Shown: positions 25,454-33,120 of the stretch, in pieces
Layout of the letters: the number at the start of each line of letters is the position of its first letter
How positions within the stretch are numbered: the first letter of the stretch is position 1
Assembly: GCA_045599645.1 (NCBI GenBank)
Contig: JAZRWI010000068.1
Location: forward strand, 1-64,000
Length of the DNA stretch: 64,000 bases
Origin: RUG334 sp045599645
Lineage (GTDB): Bacteria > Muiribacteriota > Ozemobacteria > Ozemobacterales > Ozemobacteraceae
Reading direction: 5' to 3'
Notes under the pieces: model-generated
What the model saw: the letters and a program-made list of their open reading frames with translations, nothing else
What the model was told of the DNA's origin: nothing
The model's database searches: none
Made by a program: the position numbers and the translations under genes

Positions 25454-26809
25454 TTGCTTTACACAAAAATAAAAAAGAATGAGCTTCTGAAGGAAATCTT
25501 CCATATAGCTTTACCAGCTATTGGAGGATTTTTAGGTTTGGTTCTCTTTGATTTTATAGATATCTTCTGGATAGAAAAAATTGGTTCTCAGGCTGTTGCC
25601 GCAGTTGCCTCCGCCGGCTTTTTAATAGGTTCCATTTACTCAATAATTCAAATTCCAACAGCTGGATGTACATCATTAGTTGCTCAGTTTTATGGAGCAG
25701 GAATGATAAAAAAGTGTTGGCAAGTTGCTATTCAATCATCATGGCTCGGATTTTTTATGGGCTTAATAATTACCTTTGTAAGTCTTCCATTTATTGATAT
25801 TCCATTTAAAATGATGGGATTAGATACTGATTCAAGTCTTATAGCAATAGGGTATTTCAAAATTATTTTATATGGTATGCCTTTTATATTCCTGGACCAA
25901 CTATTTGGGAATATTTTTAATGCTTTTGGTGATAATAAGATAAGCAATGTCGTAATGCTAGTCTGTCTATTTATTAATGGCGTTCTGGACCCTATATTGA
26001 TGTTTGGCTGGTTAGGAATGCCTGCTCTTGGTATTGAAGGAGCTGCTATTGCAACAATAATAGGACATTTAGTTTCATTAATGTCTAGAGCTTATATTTT
26101 AAGAAAACGTAATTATATACCTCCATTTAAGCTTTTTCTTGATAGTAACACATTTTACATAAAGGAAGTTCTGAAAATAGGTTTACCGAATGCGTGCGCA
26201 TCCTGGGTATGGTCAATGGTTTACCCAGTTTTAATGAGACAGATAACTCCGTTCGGAGTAATTCAAGTATCTGCAATCGGAGTTTGCCATAGATTAGAAG
26301 ATTTTCCTTTCTTTATTGCTCAAGGCTTTGGAATAGCTGCAACATCACTTGTTGGCTTTTATTTAGGAAAACATGAAACTGAAAAAATTGATAAAATTTT
26401 AGATGGTTGTATGTTTATGTCTTCGATGCTCATAACACCATTTATAATGCTATATCTGTTCACTCCACATAATCTTATTGGCATACTTTCAACCGATAGT
26501 GCTTTAATTGATGCCGGAGCAGCTTATTTATATATAATTGGAGTATTTGAAATATTTATGGCATATGAAAACCTTTTGACAGGTGTTTTTACTGGCTTAG
26601 GAAAAACATTACCTACAACTCTTGTTACTATGCCTTTAACATTAGGAAGAATACCTCTAGCCTGGTTACTTGCTACGAAATTAGAAATGGGCGTTGAAGG
26701 AATCTGGTGGGCTATTAGTATATCAACTTTGCTTAAAGGGTTAGGCTTATCAATTCTATATAAATTTTATAGGCGAAAAACCAATAACTTTGAAACTCTG
26801 GCTATCTGA
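25454..26809 (+). CDS. MATE family efflux transporter
   Basis: 451 residues with about twelve membrane helices and two homologous halves (IALPAIGGFLGLVLFDFIDIFWI and IGLPNACASWVWSMVYPVLM). MATE proteins export drugs or metabolites in exchange for Na+ or H+. TTG start, 3 bp after tldE, so coupled to it. Linking a MATE exporter to TldD/E recalls peptide maturation and export, but no peptide precursor gene is seen here. The substrate is unknown. Confidence 0.9.
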   Translation: MLYTKIKKNELLKEIFHIALPAIGGFLGLVLFDFIDIFWIEKIGSQAVAAVASAGFLIGSIYSIIQIPTAGCTSLVAQFYGAGMIKKCWQVAIQSSWLGFFMGLIITFVSLPFIDIPFKMMGLDTDSSLIAIGYFKIILYGMPFIFLDQLFGNIFNAFGDNKISNVVMLVCLFINGVLDPILMFGWLGMPALGIEGAAIATIIGHLVSLMSRAYILRKRNYIPPFKLFLDSNTFYIKEVLKIGLPNACASWVWSMVYPVLMRQITPFGVIQVSAIGVCHRLEDFPFFIAQGFGIAATSLVGFYLGKHETEKIDKILDGCMFMSSMLITPFIMLYLFTPHNLIGILSTDSALIDAGAAYLYIIGVFEIFMAYENLLTGVFTGLGKTLPTTLVTMPLTLGRIPLAWLLATKLEMGVEGIWWAISISTLLKGLGLSILYKFYRRKTNNFETLAI

Positions 26810-26829
26810 GGGATTACCATAAATAGCCA

Positions 26830-28107
26830 TTAGTCATCCAATTCTTTTATAAAGATTTTTTCTGCAAACTGATTCTTAATTGATTTTACAGTAAATGAAT
26901 AGTTGTTATAATTGAATTCATCATTTACAGATAAGAAACCACCTTTAAGGTTTACCAGGAATCCGTTTAATGTATTAAAATCTGAAAGTGCCTTAGAACC
27001 AAAATTTATTTTTAATATATTTGATAAATCAGATAATGAAACAGAACCATCAACTGTAGCTTCATTTAAACTCTTTGTTTTTTCAATCAATCTAGATTGT
27101 TTACTATCTTCATACTCATCATCAATTTTACCGAAAATTCGTTCTATTATGTCGTTCATTGATACAATACCAATTAAAGACCCATATTCATTCTGAACAA
27201 TCGCCAATTGTGACTTTTCATTTCTCATTTTTTCAAACAAACGGCTAATCAAAATGCTATCGGGAACGAATAATGGTGCTTGAAGATGGTCTTTTAAAGA
27301 AAAATTATCAACAGAAAATTTATTTAAGCAAATTTCTTTGTAATTAAAGATGCCGATTATATCAGAATTATTAGCATTAAAAACGGGCATTCTGGAATAC
27401 ATGTTCTGAGAAAAAACTGATAGTATTGCTTCAAATCCGTCATTCTCATTTAAGGTTATAACATTACTCATTGGTATCATAAGATCACTGGTTTCAAGGG
27501 TGTTAAAGTAATGAGCTTTAGTAATCATTTTATATCCGAAATCTTCTATTATGCCAGCTTCTCGACTATGTATGCCAATAAGTTTTATTTCCTCAATTGT
27601 AGTAGGATGAGTAAGATTAAGCGTTTCTTTTTTTATGAGCTTCAGTATGATATTTTTAATATTAGAAACAAGCCCTATAAAAGGCTTAGACATCTTACTC
27701 ATTAAATTTAGAAATTTAGCTGAGCTATAACAAATTGAGTTTGATTTTGCATTCCCTATAATGCTTGGCATTATTTCACCAAAAGGTAAAATAATTGTAA
27801 TACTTACAAATATAGAAATTAGAGCGTCAAGCAATCCATCTTCGGGAGTTTTCATCATATAGTCACAAATGATGATAGTACATAGAATTGTAGCAAAGAT
27901 GTTTACAATCATATTCAATGAAACAAGTGAAATTAAAATGTTTTCTCTTTGGCTATACAAATGCTTTAATAATGAAATTCTTGATTGGTCTTTACCGCTA
28001 ATAGTCAGAATAGAATATTCATTCTGAGACATAAAAGCGATATGTACGGCACTCAAATAAGCAGAAATAATTAGAGTAACAATAAACAAAAGAATATATG
28101 CTGCCAT
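26830..28107 (-). CDS. CNNM/CorC-type membrane protein with CBS pair (paralogue 2)
   Basis: 425 residues: an N-terminal DUF21 (CNNM) transmembrane domain (about 1-180), a CBS-domain pair (about 205-325, DLMIPMSNVITLNENDGFE and IVQNEYGSLIGIVSMNDIIERI) and a C-terminal CorC_HlyC domain (about 345-420). Family members are linked to Mg2+/Co2+ efflux. It starts 1 bp after its paralogue and is more diverged. Both belong to one operon. Confidence 0.88.
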   Translation of the reverse strand: MAAYILLFIVTLIISAYLSAVHIAFMSQNEYSILTISGKDQSRISLLKHLYSQRENILISLVSLNMIVNIFATILCTIIICDYMMKTPEDGLLDALISIFVSITIILPFGEIMPSIIGNAKSNSICYSSAKFLNLMSKMSKPFIGLVSNIKNIILKLIKKETLNLTHPTTIEEIKLIGIHSREAGIIEDFGYKMITKAHYFNTLETSDLMIPMSNVITLNENDGFEAILSVFSQNMYSRMPVFNANNSDIIGIFNYKEICLNKFSVDNFSLKDHLQAPLFVPDSILISRLFEKMRNEKSQLAIVQNEYGSLIGIVSMNDIIERIFGKIDDEYEDSKQSRLIEKTKSLNEATVDGSVSLSDLSNILKINFGSKALSDFNTLNGFLVNLKGGFLSVNDEFNYNNYSFTVKSIKNQFAEKIFIKELDD

Positions 28108-28108
28108 G

Positions 28109-29392
28109 TTATTTTACCTTATTTATTCGCTTAGTTATAAGAATTTTTTCTGCACATCTGGTTTTAACACTAAGGACTTTAAAATTAAAATCTGAGATAT
28201 CAAATTCATCTCCCTTTTCAAGGAAATCACCTTTTATATCTGTCAACAAGCCATTAATTGTGTTTATTTTATGATGAGCATTGGTTGGGAAGTCGGTCAT
28301 TACAATTTTAGATATGTCTTGTAACGAAGATGTTCCAGGTATCTCTAAGTTAATGTCTTCACTTAATGTCTGGGTTATTGATATGGAATCTTCTTCATCG
28401 TCATACTCATCGCCTATTAAACCAATAATGCGTTCTAAGATGTTTTCTAATGTTACAATACCATCTGTAATACCATACTCACTAACAACAACAGCCATGT
28501 GTTTCCTTGAAACCTTCATTTGTTCCATTAAACTACCTATGGTTACATTACCAGGAACATAAATAGGTTCTATCCAATGCTTTTTTATATCAAAATTATT
28601 CAATTGGCTTTCTTTTAGCTTTAAACATTCTTTTATGTTAAAAATTCCCTTTATTTCATCTATACTAGTATCATAAACAGGTATTCTTGAATAAAGATGA
28701 GTCTTAAAAATTTTTAAGAGTTCATTTGGTTTAACATCAGACTTTACAGCTATTATCTTATTCTTTGGAATCATTACATCTGCAGCTGTTAGATCATTTA
28801 TCTGGCTAGAAGTATACATGAGATTTTTTTCCATGTTATCTATATTCCCTGCTTTTTGGCTGTTTTCAGCCATCATCATCAGTTCATCAACAGTAGGAGC
28901 GTCATCAATTGCTTTTACAGGTAACATTTTCATAACAGTTTTACTGAGCCAGTTCATAGCAATAGTAATTGGTTTTAATATATAAACTAAAAAATTTAAT
29001 GGATAAGCAGCTATTGAACACCATCCCTTAGTGAATGCAACGCCAAATTGTTTTGGTAAGACTTCACCAAATATCAGAAGGAATATAACAGAAACGACAG
29101 AAGCAACTAAGGGGCCTGCACTTTCAGGAAGTATTTTTGTTTCTACCAGCATTTTATCGGCAACAACACCTGCATAAACAGCTAAAACTGTATTAACAAT
29201 ATTATTACCTACTAGTAATGCTGCAATTACGCTCTGTTTATCATTTATAAGTTTCTTTAATAACTGTTTTTTCTTTTCTGAAAAGAAATTTGAAGCTAAG
29301 GCATATTCGGTTATTGAGGTAAAAGCTGTTTCTGTGCCAGAAAAAAAACCAGATAACAGAAGTAGAATTCCAAAAATTATAATATCATTCAT
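28109..29392 (-). CDS. CNNM/CorC-type membrane protein with CBS pair (paralogue 1)
   Basis: Start placed at 29392 (MNDIIIFG), which has CAGGAGC upstream; an upstream in-frame ATG near 29515 would run the gene into the tRNA promoter and add an unlikely hydrophobic leader. 427 residues: DUF21 membrane domain (LLSGFFSGTETAFTSITEYAL), CBS pair (AADVMIPKNKIIAVKSDVKP, VVVSEYGITDGIVTLENILERI) and CorC_HlyC domain. Likely divalent cation efflux. Same operon as its neighbour at 26830, perhaps forming a heteromer. Confidence 0.9.
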   Translation of the reverse strand: MNDIIIFGILLLLSGFFSGTETAFTSITEYALASNFFSEKKKQLLKKLINDKQSVIAALLVGNNIVNTVLAVYAGVVADKMLVETKILPESAGPLVASVVSVIFLLIFGEVLPKQFGVAFTKGWCSIAAYPLNFLVYILKPITIAMNWLSKTVMKMLPVKAIDDAPTVDELMMMAENSQKAGNIDNMEKNLMYTSSQINDLTAADVMIPKNKIIAVKSDVKPNELLKIFKTHLYSRIPVYDTSIDEIKGIFNIKECLKLKESQLNNFDIKKHWIEPIYVPGNVTIGSLMEQMKVSRKHMAVVVSEYGITDGIVTLENILERIIGLIGDEYDDEEDSISITQTLSEDINLEIPGTSSLQDISKIVMTDFPTNAHHKINTINGLLTDIKGDFLEKGDEFDISDFNFKVLSVKTRCAEKILITKRINKVK

Positions 29393-29472
29393 ATAATTGC
29401 TCCTGATAGAGCAGATATTATACATTATTAATAAAAAATTTTCAAAAAATTGAAAATTGTAAAAAAAAAGTA

Positions 29473-29501
29473 TTGCAAATGAAAATGAAAAGTGATAATA
29501 T
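29473..29501 (+). promoter_or_regulatory. Sigma70 promoter of the tRNA-Asn pair
   Basis: TTGCAA, 17 bp spacer, TAATAT, with the overlapping GATAAT also present. It lies about 25 bp before the first tRNA. Confidence 0.65.
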
Positions 29502-29526
29502 ACATACATCATCAAGAGATGAGCAA

Positions 29527-29599
29527 TCCTGAATAGCTCAGTCGGTAGAGCAACTGGCTGTTAACCAGTGGGTCGGGGGTTCGAGTCCCTCTTCAGGAG
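29527..29599 (+). tRNA. tRNA-Asn (GTT), copy 1
   Basis: 73 bases fold as a full cloverleaf: acceptor TCCTGAA with TTCAGGA, anticodon stem ACTGG/CCAGT with loop CTGTTAA (anticodon GTT), T arm GGGTTCGAGTCCC. CCA is not encoded. Identical in sequence to copy 2. Confidence 0.97.
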
Positions 29600-29647
29600 T
29601 TGAATCAGCAAAAGCTGATAGGGATGTTTCTAGAGAAATCTAGATTT

Positions 29648-29720
29648 TCCTGAATAGCTCAGTCGGTAGAGCAACTGGCTGTTAACCAGTGGGTCGGGGG
29701 TTCGAGTCCCTCTTCAGGAG
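29648..29720 (+). tRNA. tRNA-Asn (GTT), copy 2
   Basis: Identical 73-base copy, 48 bases after copy 1. The spacer holds two small hairpins, ATCAGC-AAAA-GCTGAT (29604-29619) and TCTAGA-GAAA-TCTAGA (29629-29644), which may guide processing of the dimeric transcript. Confidence 0.97.
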
Positions 29721-29723
29721 TTC

Positions 29724-29751
29724 AAAACCGCTATTTAATTAGCGGTTTTTT
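29724..29751 (+). terminator. Terminator of the tRNA-Asn operon
   Basis: AAAACCGCTA pairs with TAGCGGTTTT over a 6-base loop, followed by T residues, starting 4 bases after the second tRNA. Confidence 0.85.
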
Positions 29752-29787
29752 CATTTTAGATAAATTTTAACTTTTTTTCAAATACCC

Positions 29788-29816
29788 CTTACATAAAATC
29801 AAAATATAAGTATAAT
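29788..29816 (+). promoter_or_regulatory. Promoter of the endonuclease gene, giving a leaderless message
   Basis: CTTACA (4 of 6 consensus), 17 bp spacer and perfect TATAAT at 29811-29816. The transcription start should fall near 29823, and the first ATG is at 29826. No ribosome site is present, so translation is probably leaderless. Confidence 0.6.
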
Positions 29817-29825
29817 AAAGAAACT

Positions 29826-30779
29826 ATGATGTCACTTAATATAAAAAAATGCGTTTTGATGTTAGGGTTATCTGTAGCTCTCTCAACAGTACCTACATAT
29901 GCAGCACAGGAAGGGAATAATTCAGAAAGTGCTCGCGAAAAATTGTTGAACGAAGCTATTTCTCTCCTCGACAAGGTTGAACTGAGTTCTCCTCGTTCAC
30001 AGGTCGAAATCATGAAAGTTCGTGAAAGACTTGTAAAGCTTCAGAACATTAACGTAACTGAAGACGAAGGCGATGACAATGCTCCAGAACTTATGTTTTC
30101 TCGCAGCGGTGGTAATTCCACATCAGTTAGCCGTGCTAACAAAGCTAAGAGAGTAAATTTTTATAATTCCTGCAGAACATTGCGCAATGGCGACCTTCTT
30201 TCTAAGCTCAGAGGCGAATGTGCTTCACATAAAGCTTATGATTATAGCAGAGCTAGAGAACTTGTTATTCTTGGCTTAGATAATCGCAATGGTGACTTAG
30301 AATGTGTATATACTGGTAAGGTATTCACAATTGGCACTGAAAAAATGCCATCTGCTAATGATATAAATATTGAACATACATGGCCTCAGTCTAAGGGCGC
30401 CAAGGGTGCTGCAAAGACCGACCTTCATCATCTCTATGCTACAGAATCAAAGGCTAATTCTATCCGTGGAAATCATCCTTTTGGTTGGGTTAAGGAAGAA
30501 AATCCAAAGTATAGCGTAGGCGGAAGTAAATCTAATGGCCAAGTTTTCGAAGTTAGAAAACAGCATCGTGGAAATGTAGCCCGCTCTATGTTCTATTTTG
30601 CTACTGTTTATAATCAGAAAATTGATCCTGAACAGGAAAAAGTACTTCGCCAGTGGCATAAAGAAGATCCGGTAGATGCAAACGAAATCGCTAGATGCGA
30701 TAAGATTGAAGCTTTGCAGAACAATAGAAATCCATATGTTGACCATCCTGAATATGTTGACATGATTGAAGATTTCTAA
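29826..30779 (+). CDS. Exported endonuclease I family nuclease
   Basis: 317 residues: signal peptide ending near PTYAA, a helical region (about 30-95), then an endonuclease I domain (about 110-310). The His-Me finger core is visible as DINIEHTWPQSKG and DLHHLYATESKANSIRGNHPFG. The family (EndA, Bsn, Dns) cuts DNA or RNA outside the cytoplasm to use nucleic acid or limit uptake. Two ATG codons are adjacent at the start; neither has a ribosome site. Confidence 0.9.
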   Translation: MMSLNIKKCVLMLGLSVALSTVPTYAAQEGNNSESAREKLLNEAISLLDKVELSSPRSQVEIMKVRERLVKLQNINVTEDEGDDNAPELMFSRSGGNSTSVSRANKAKRVNFYNSCRTLRNGDLLSKLRGECASHKAYDYSRARELVILGLDNRNGDLECVYTGKVFTIGTEKMPSANDINIEHTWPQSKGAKGAAKTDLHHLYATESKANSIRGNHPFGWVKEENPKYSVGGSKSNGQVFEVRKQHRGNVARSMFYFATVYNQKIDPEQEKVLRQWHKEDPVDANEIARCDKIEALQNNRNPYVDHPEYVDMIEDF

Positions 30780-30795
30780 TTAATGATTAAAAAAA

Positions 30796-30820
30796 GCACC
30801 ACTTAGTGGTGCTTTTTTTT
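30796..30820 (+). terminator. Terminator of the endonuclease gene
   Basis: GCACCACT and AGTGGTGC form an 8 bp stem around a tiny loop, with A tract before and eight T after. It begins 16 bases after the stop. Confidence 0.9.
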
Positions 30821-30950
30821 TACCATTAATAACTTGAGCAAAATATATCTAAGTTTATTTTAGTAATCTGCCGATAAATATAAATTTGCTAAATTTAACT
30901 TGCCATAAGTGGATTTTTTTATAAATTTAACTATAACATGGAGGTTATAT

Positions 30951-31688
30951 ATGCAAAAATTGTCGAAATCCGTTCTTTCACTATTTTTATTGTGTTTGCT
31001 TGCAATGCCGCAGGCTTCTGAAGCTCAAGGAGGATGCTTCAAAGCTAATTGTGCACCTGCCTGCAATAATCTTTCAGTAGTGGACATGTCCAAACCATTA
31101 CATAAAGAATTCTGTTCAGTTCATAATAGAACAGGTTGCTTATGCCTTAACAAAATCAAACTTGGCGAATGTTTTAATGATTTTGATATGGAAGACATTT
31201 ATAACAACAGGTGGATAAGCTCTTATATGAAGGGTAAGCCAGTTGTTATATTAGCTGGACATAGATCTATAAGATGGGAAATTGCTAAGTGGGCTGAATG
31301 TTTTAATAAAGAATTAAGACAGACAGGCCTCGCTCACGTTGTTTGGGTAAATGATTTCTCACGTTCTCGCTACCACACAATAAGAGATGAACAATACAGT
31401 ATGTGGAGAGCTTTTAAACCTGCTGTTCCTGTATTGTTTGACTGGGATGGGGTAGTTGGTAGAAGTTTAAAGATTGATTATGAAAAACCAAATATAATTG
31501 TTCTTGATCCACATGGAAGATTAGTTATGCATGAAATAAAGAATTTTGATTGGTGTTTATATGCATCTATATCAAATTGTATAAAAAATCTTTGCAATAC
31601 TCCTGTATCATGTGAATGTGCTCCAGCATGCGCTCCTTATATTACAGTAAGTTGTGCGCCAACTGGTTGCAAATGTGATTCATACTAA
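30951..31688 (+). CDS. Exported thioredoxin-fold-like protein with Cys-rich ends
   Basis: Start set at ATG 30951, six bases after GGAGG; an in-frame ATG at 30909 has no ribosome site and would precede the signal peptide. 245 residues: signal peptide ending near ASEAQ, a Cys-rich head, a core (about 75-205: KPVVILAGHRSIRWEIAKWAE, VPVLFDWDGVVGRSL, PNIIVLDPHGRLVMHE) that reads like a thioredoxin/peroxiredoxin fold, and a Cys-rich tail. The redox CxxC expected after the first strand is missing; the position has GHRS. Paralogue of the product at 32471. Confidence 0.7.
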   Translation: MQKLSKSVLSLFLLCLLAMPQASEAQGGCFKANCAPACNNLSVVDMSKPLHKEFCSVHNRTGCLCLNKIKLGECFNDFDMEDIYNNRWISSYMKGKPVVILAGHRSIRWEIAKWAECFNKELRQTGLAHVVWVNDFSRSRYHTIRDEQYSMWRAFKPAVPVLFDWDGVVGRSLKIDYEKPNIIVLDPHGRLVMHEIKNFDWCLYASISNCIKNLCNTPVSCECAPACAPYITVSCAPTGCKCDSY

Positions 31689-31705
31689 AATTATCTGGAT
31701 TGATT

Positions 31706-31727
31706 ATTCATGAATTATTAAGATAAC
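31706..31727 (+). repeat. Left arm of a 21 bp inverted repeat pair around the Cys-rich gene
   Basis: The sequence ATTCATGAATTATTAAGATAAC matches the reverse complement of 32341-32362 at 21 of 22 positions. It starts 18 bases after the stop of the preceding gene. The enclosed segment carries one complete gene with its ribosome site. Confidence 0.8.
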
Positions 31728-31769
31728 CTTTTATATGTTTATTGATTTGAATGAACATGGAGGTTATTA

Positions 31770-32324
31770 ATGAACAAAATATCTAAGATATTATTATTTG
31801 TAGTATTAGCCGTTTGCCTAATAATTCCATCAGCTTCTGAAGCTCGTGGAAGGAAAAAAAGCCAGTCCTGCGAAACAACTATAACTACAGTTGCTCCTGA
31901 TTGCTACCATGGATGCATTATTCCTTGCGGAACCTGTACTAATGTTATGCATTATCATAGAGTTCTAATAGAAGAAAAGTGCGTTCCAGAAGTAAAACAT
32001 ATACCAGTAACTACTTGTAAGCCAGTCGCTTGTTGCAAACCAGTTAAAAGATGCTGCAATGCACATCCTGTATGCTGTAAGCCAGCACCGTGTAACTGTT
32101 GTAAATGCAAACCAGTTGTCATTTATAAACCAGTAACTTGCTGTAAGCGAGTAGTCACTTGCAGACCGATAGTCGTTTATCAGGCAACTGTTCAGCCTGT
32201 TGTAGCTTGCTGTCAGCCAGTTGTTACCTGCTGTCAGCCAAGATACGTTTGCCCACCACAGGTTCCTTGCAGTGTTGTAGCACCTTGCAATGTTCCATGT
32301 GGTAAAAAAGGAGATTCAAATTAA
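31770..32324 (+). CDS. Exported protein with 28 cysteines and CCxPV repeats
   Basis: 184 residues: signal peptide ending near ASEAR, then a mature part with about 28 Cys, mostly in pairs within repeats CCKPV, CCQPV, TCKPV and TCRPV/TCKRV. No family is recognised. Such sequences occur in metal-binding, disulfide-bonded coat or cuticle-like proteins; the two neighbouring thioredoxin-fold-like proteins may help fold or bind it. Ribosome site AACATGGAGGTTAT (31754-31767) is identical to that of the gene at 30951. Ends with GDSN, as does the product at 32471. Confidence 0.75.
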   Translation: MNKISKILLFVVLAVCLIIPSASEARGRKKSQSCETTITTVAPDCYHGCIIPCGTCTNVMHYHRVLIEEKCVPEVKHIPVTTCKPVACCKPVKRCCNAHPVCCKPAPCNCCKCKPVVIYKPVTCCKRVVTCRPIVVYQATVQPVVACCQPVVTCCQPRYVCPPQVPCSVVAPCNVPCGKKGDSN

Positions 32325-32340
32325 TAAGCTTATATGATTA

Positions 32341-32362
32341 GTTATCTTAATAATTCATGAAA
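32341..32362 (-). repeat. Right arm of the 21 bp inverted repeat pair
   Basis: Reads GTTATCTTAATAATTCATGA onward and is the inverted partner of 31706-31727. It begins 17 bases after the stop of the Cys-rich gene, almost the same distance as the left arm from its own upstream stop. Confidence 0.8.
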
Positions 32363-32383
32363 AGTCATATATATGATTTTTTT

Positions 32384-32417
32384 AAATCCCGTCAAATTAT
32401 TGGCGGGATTTTTTATT
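32384..32417 (+). terminator. Terminator after the Cys-rich gene
   Basis: AAATCCCGTCA pairs with TGGCGGGATTT (one G-U pair) over a 6-base loop, followed by T-rich sequence. Confidence 0.85.
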
Positions 32418-32470
32418 TTTTACTAGCGTAAATGAATGACTTTTATATATTTACTTTCTAGGAGATATTT

Positions 32471-33067
32471 ATGAAAAAACTTAATAAATTGTTTTCTATT
32501 TTAGCATTGGCAACAGCATTAATTGTTCCTGGAACAGCTAATGCTCATGAAAATTACTATCATAAGGTTCAAATGGGTGATACCTTCACTTATTTCGATC
32601 TTGAAGATACTCATTATCAAAGATGGGTTAGTTCTTATTTAAGAAATAAGCCTGTTATAATGCTTACTGGTCATAGATATCAGAAATATGAAATAGCTAA
32701 GTGGGCAGATTCATTTGCTCAGGAATTTCAAAATACAAACCGTGCATATGTGCTCTGGATTGTCAATAATAGTAAAACTTCATGGACTACAAGCAGAGAG
32801 ACAATCATCCAACAGTGGAGAACATTTTCTTCTTCCGTTCCAATACTAATGGACTGGGATGGCATTATAGGAAAAAGCCTTAGGATTAATTACAATGTAC
32901 CAAATATCATAGTTTTAGATTCCTATGGCAGATTGGTAATGCATGAAATGCATACTTTCAGTCCCCAGGTATATAATGTTATTTCTAATAAGATTACTCC
33001 ATATTGTTCTTATATGAAACTTAAAAAAGGTAAATATAAAAAAGGTAGAAGAGGGGATTCAAATTAA
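32471..33067 (+). CDS. Exported thioredoxin-fold-like protein, paralogue of 30951
   Basis: 198 residues with a signal peptide ending near ANAHE. The core aligns with the 30951 product (KPVIMLTGHRYQKYEIAKWAD, VPILMDWDGIIGKSL, PNIIVLDSYGRLVMHE) but the Cys-rich head and tail are absent; only one Cys remains in the mature part. Again no CxxC at the active-site position. A basic tail ends in GDSN. AGGAG ribosome site. A non-redox binding or chaperone role is inference. Confidence 0.7.
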   Translation: MKKLNKLFSILALATALIVPGTANAHENYYHKVQMGDTFTYFDLEDTHYQRWVSSYLRNKPVIMLTGHRYQKYEIAKWADSFAQEFQNTNRAYVLWIVNNSKTSWTTSRETIIQQWRTFSSSVPILMDWDGIIGKSLRINYNVPNIIVLDSYGRLVMHEMHTFSPQVYNVISNKITPYCSYMKLKKGKYKKGRRGDSN

Positions 33068-33120
33068 TACTTGAAATTTCAGGCATAATTTAATAGAATC
33101 TGAGCCCAAGGAAATACAAT

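Noticed and set aside
26799..26828. GGCTAT/ATAGCC hairpin between the MATE and CorC genes as terminator
   Set aside because: Only 6 bp stem, 17-base loop and no T run; weaker than every other terminator in the window.
29393..29515. Upstream start for the CorC paralogue giving 468 residues
   Set aside because: It would run through the tRNA promoter, has no ribosome site and adds residues unlike the family. ATG at 29392 has CAGGAGC.
29527..29720. Twin tRNAs as an integration site of a mobile element
   Set aside because: Neither integrase nor partial tRNA repeat is seen in the surroundings; a plain gene duplication explains it.
30909..30950. Upstream ATG of the 30951 gene
   Set aside because: No ribosome site, and the signal peptide begins naturally at 30951 behind GGAGG.
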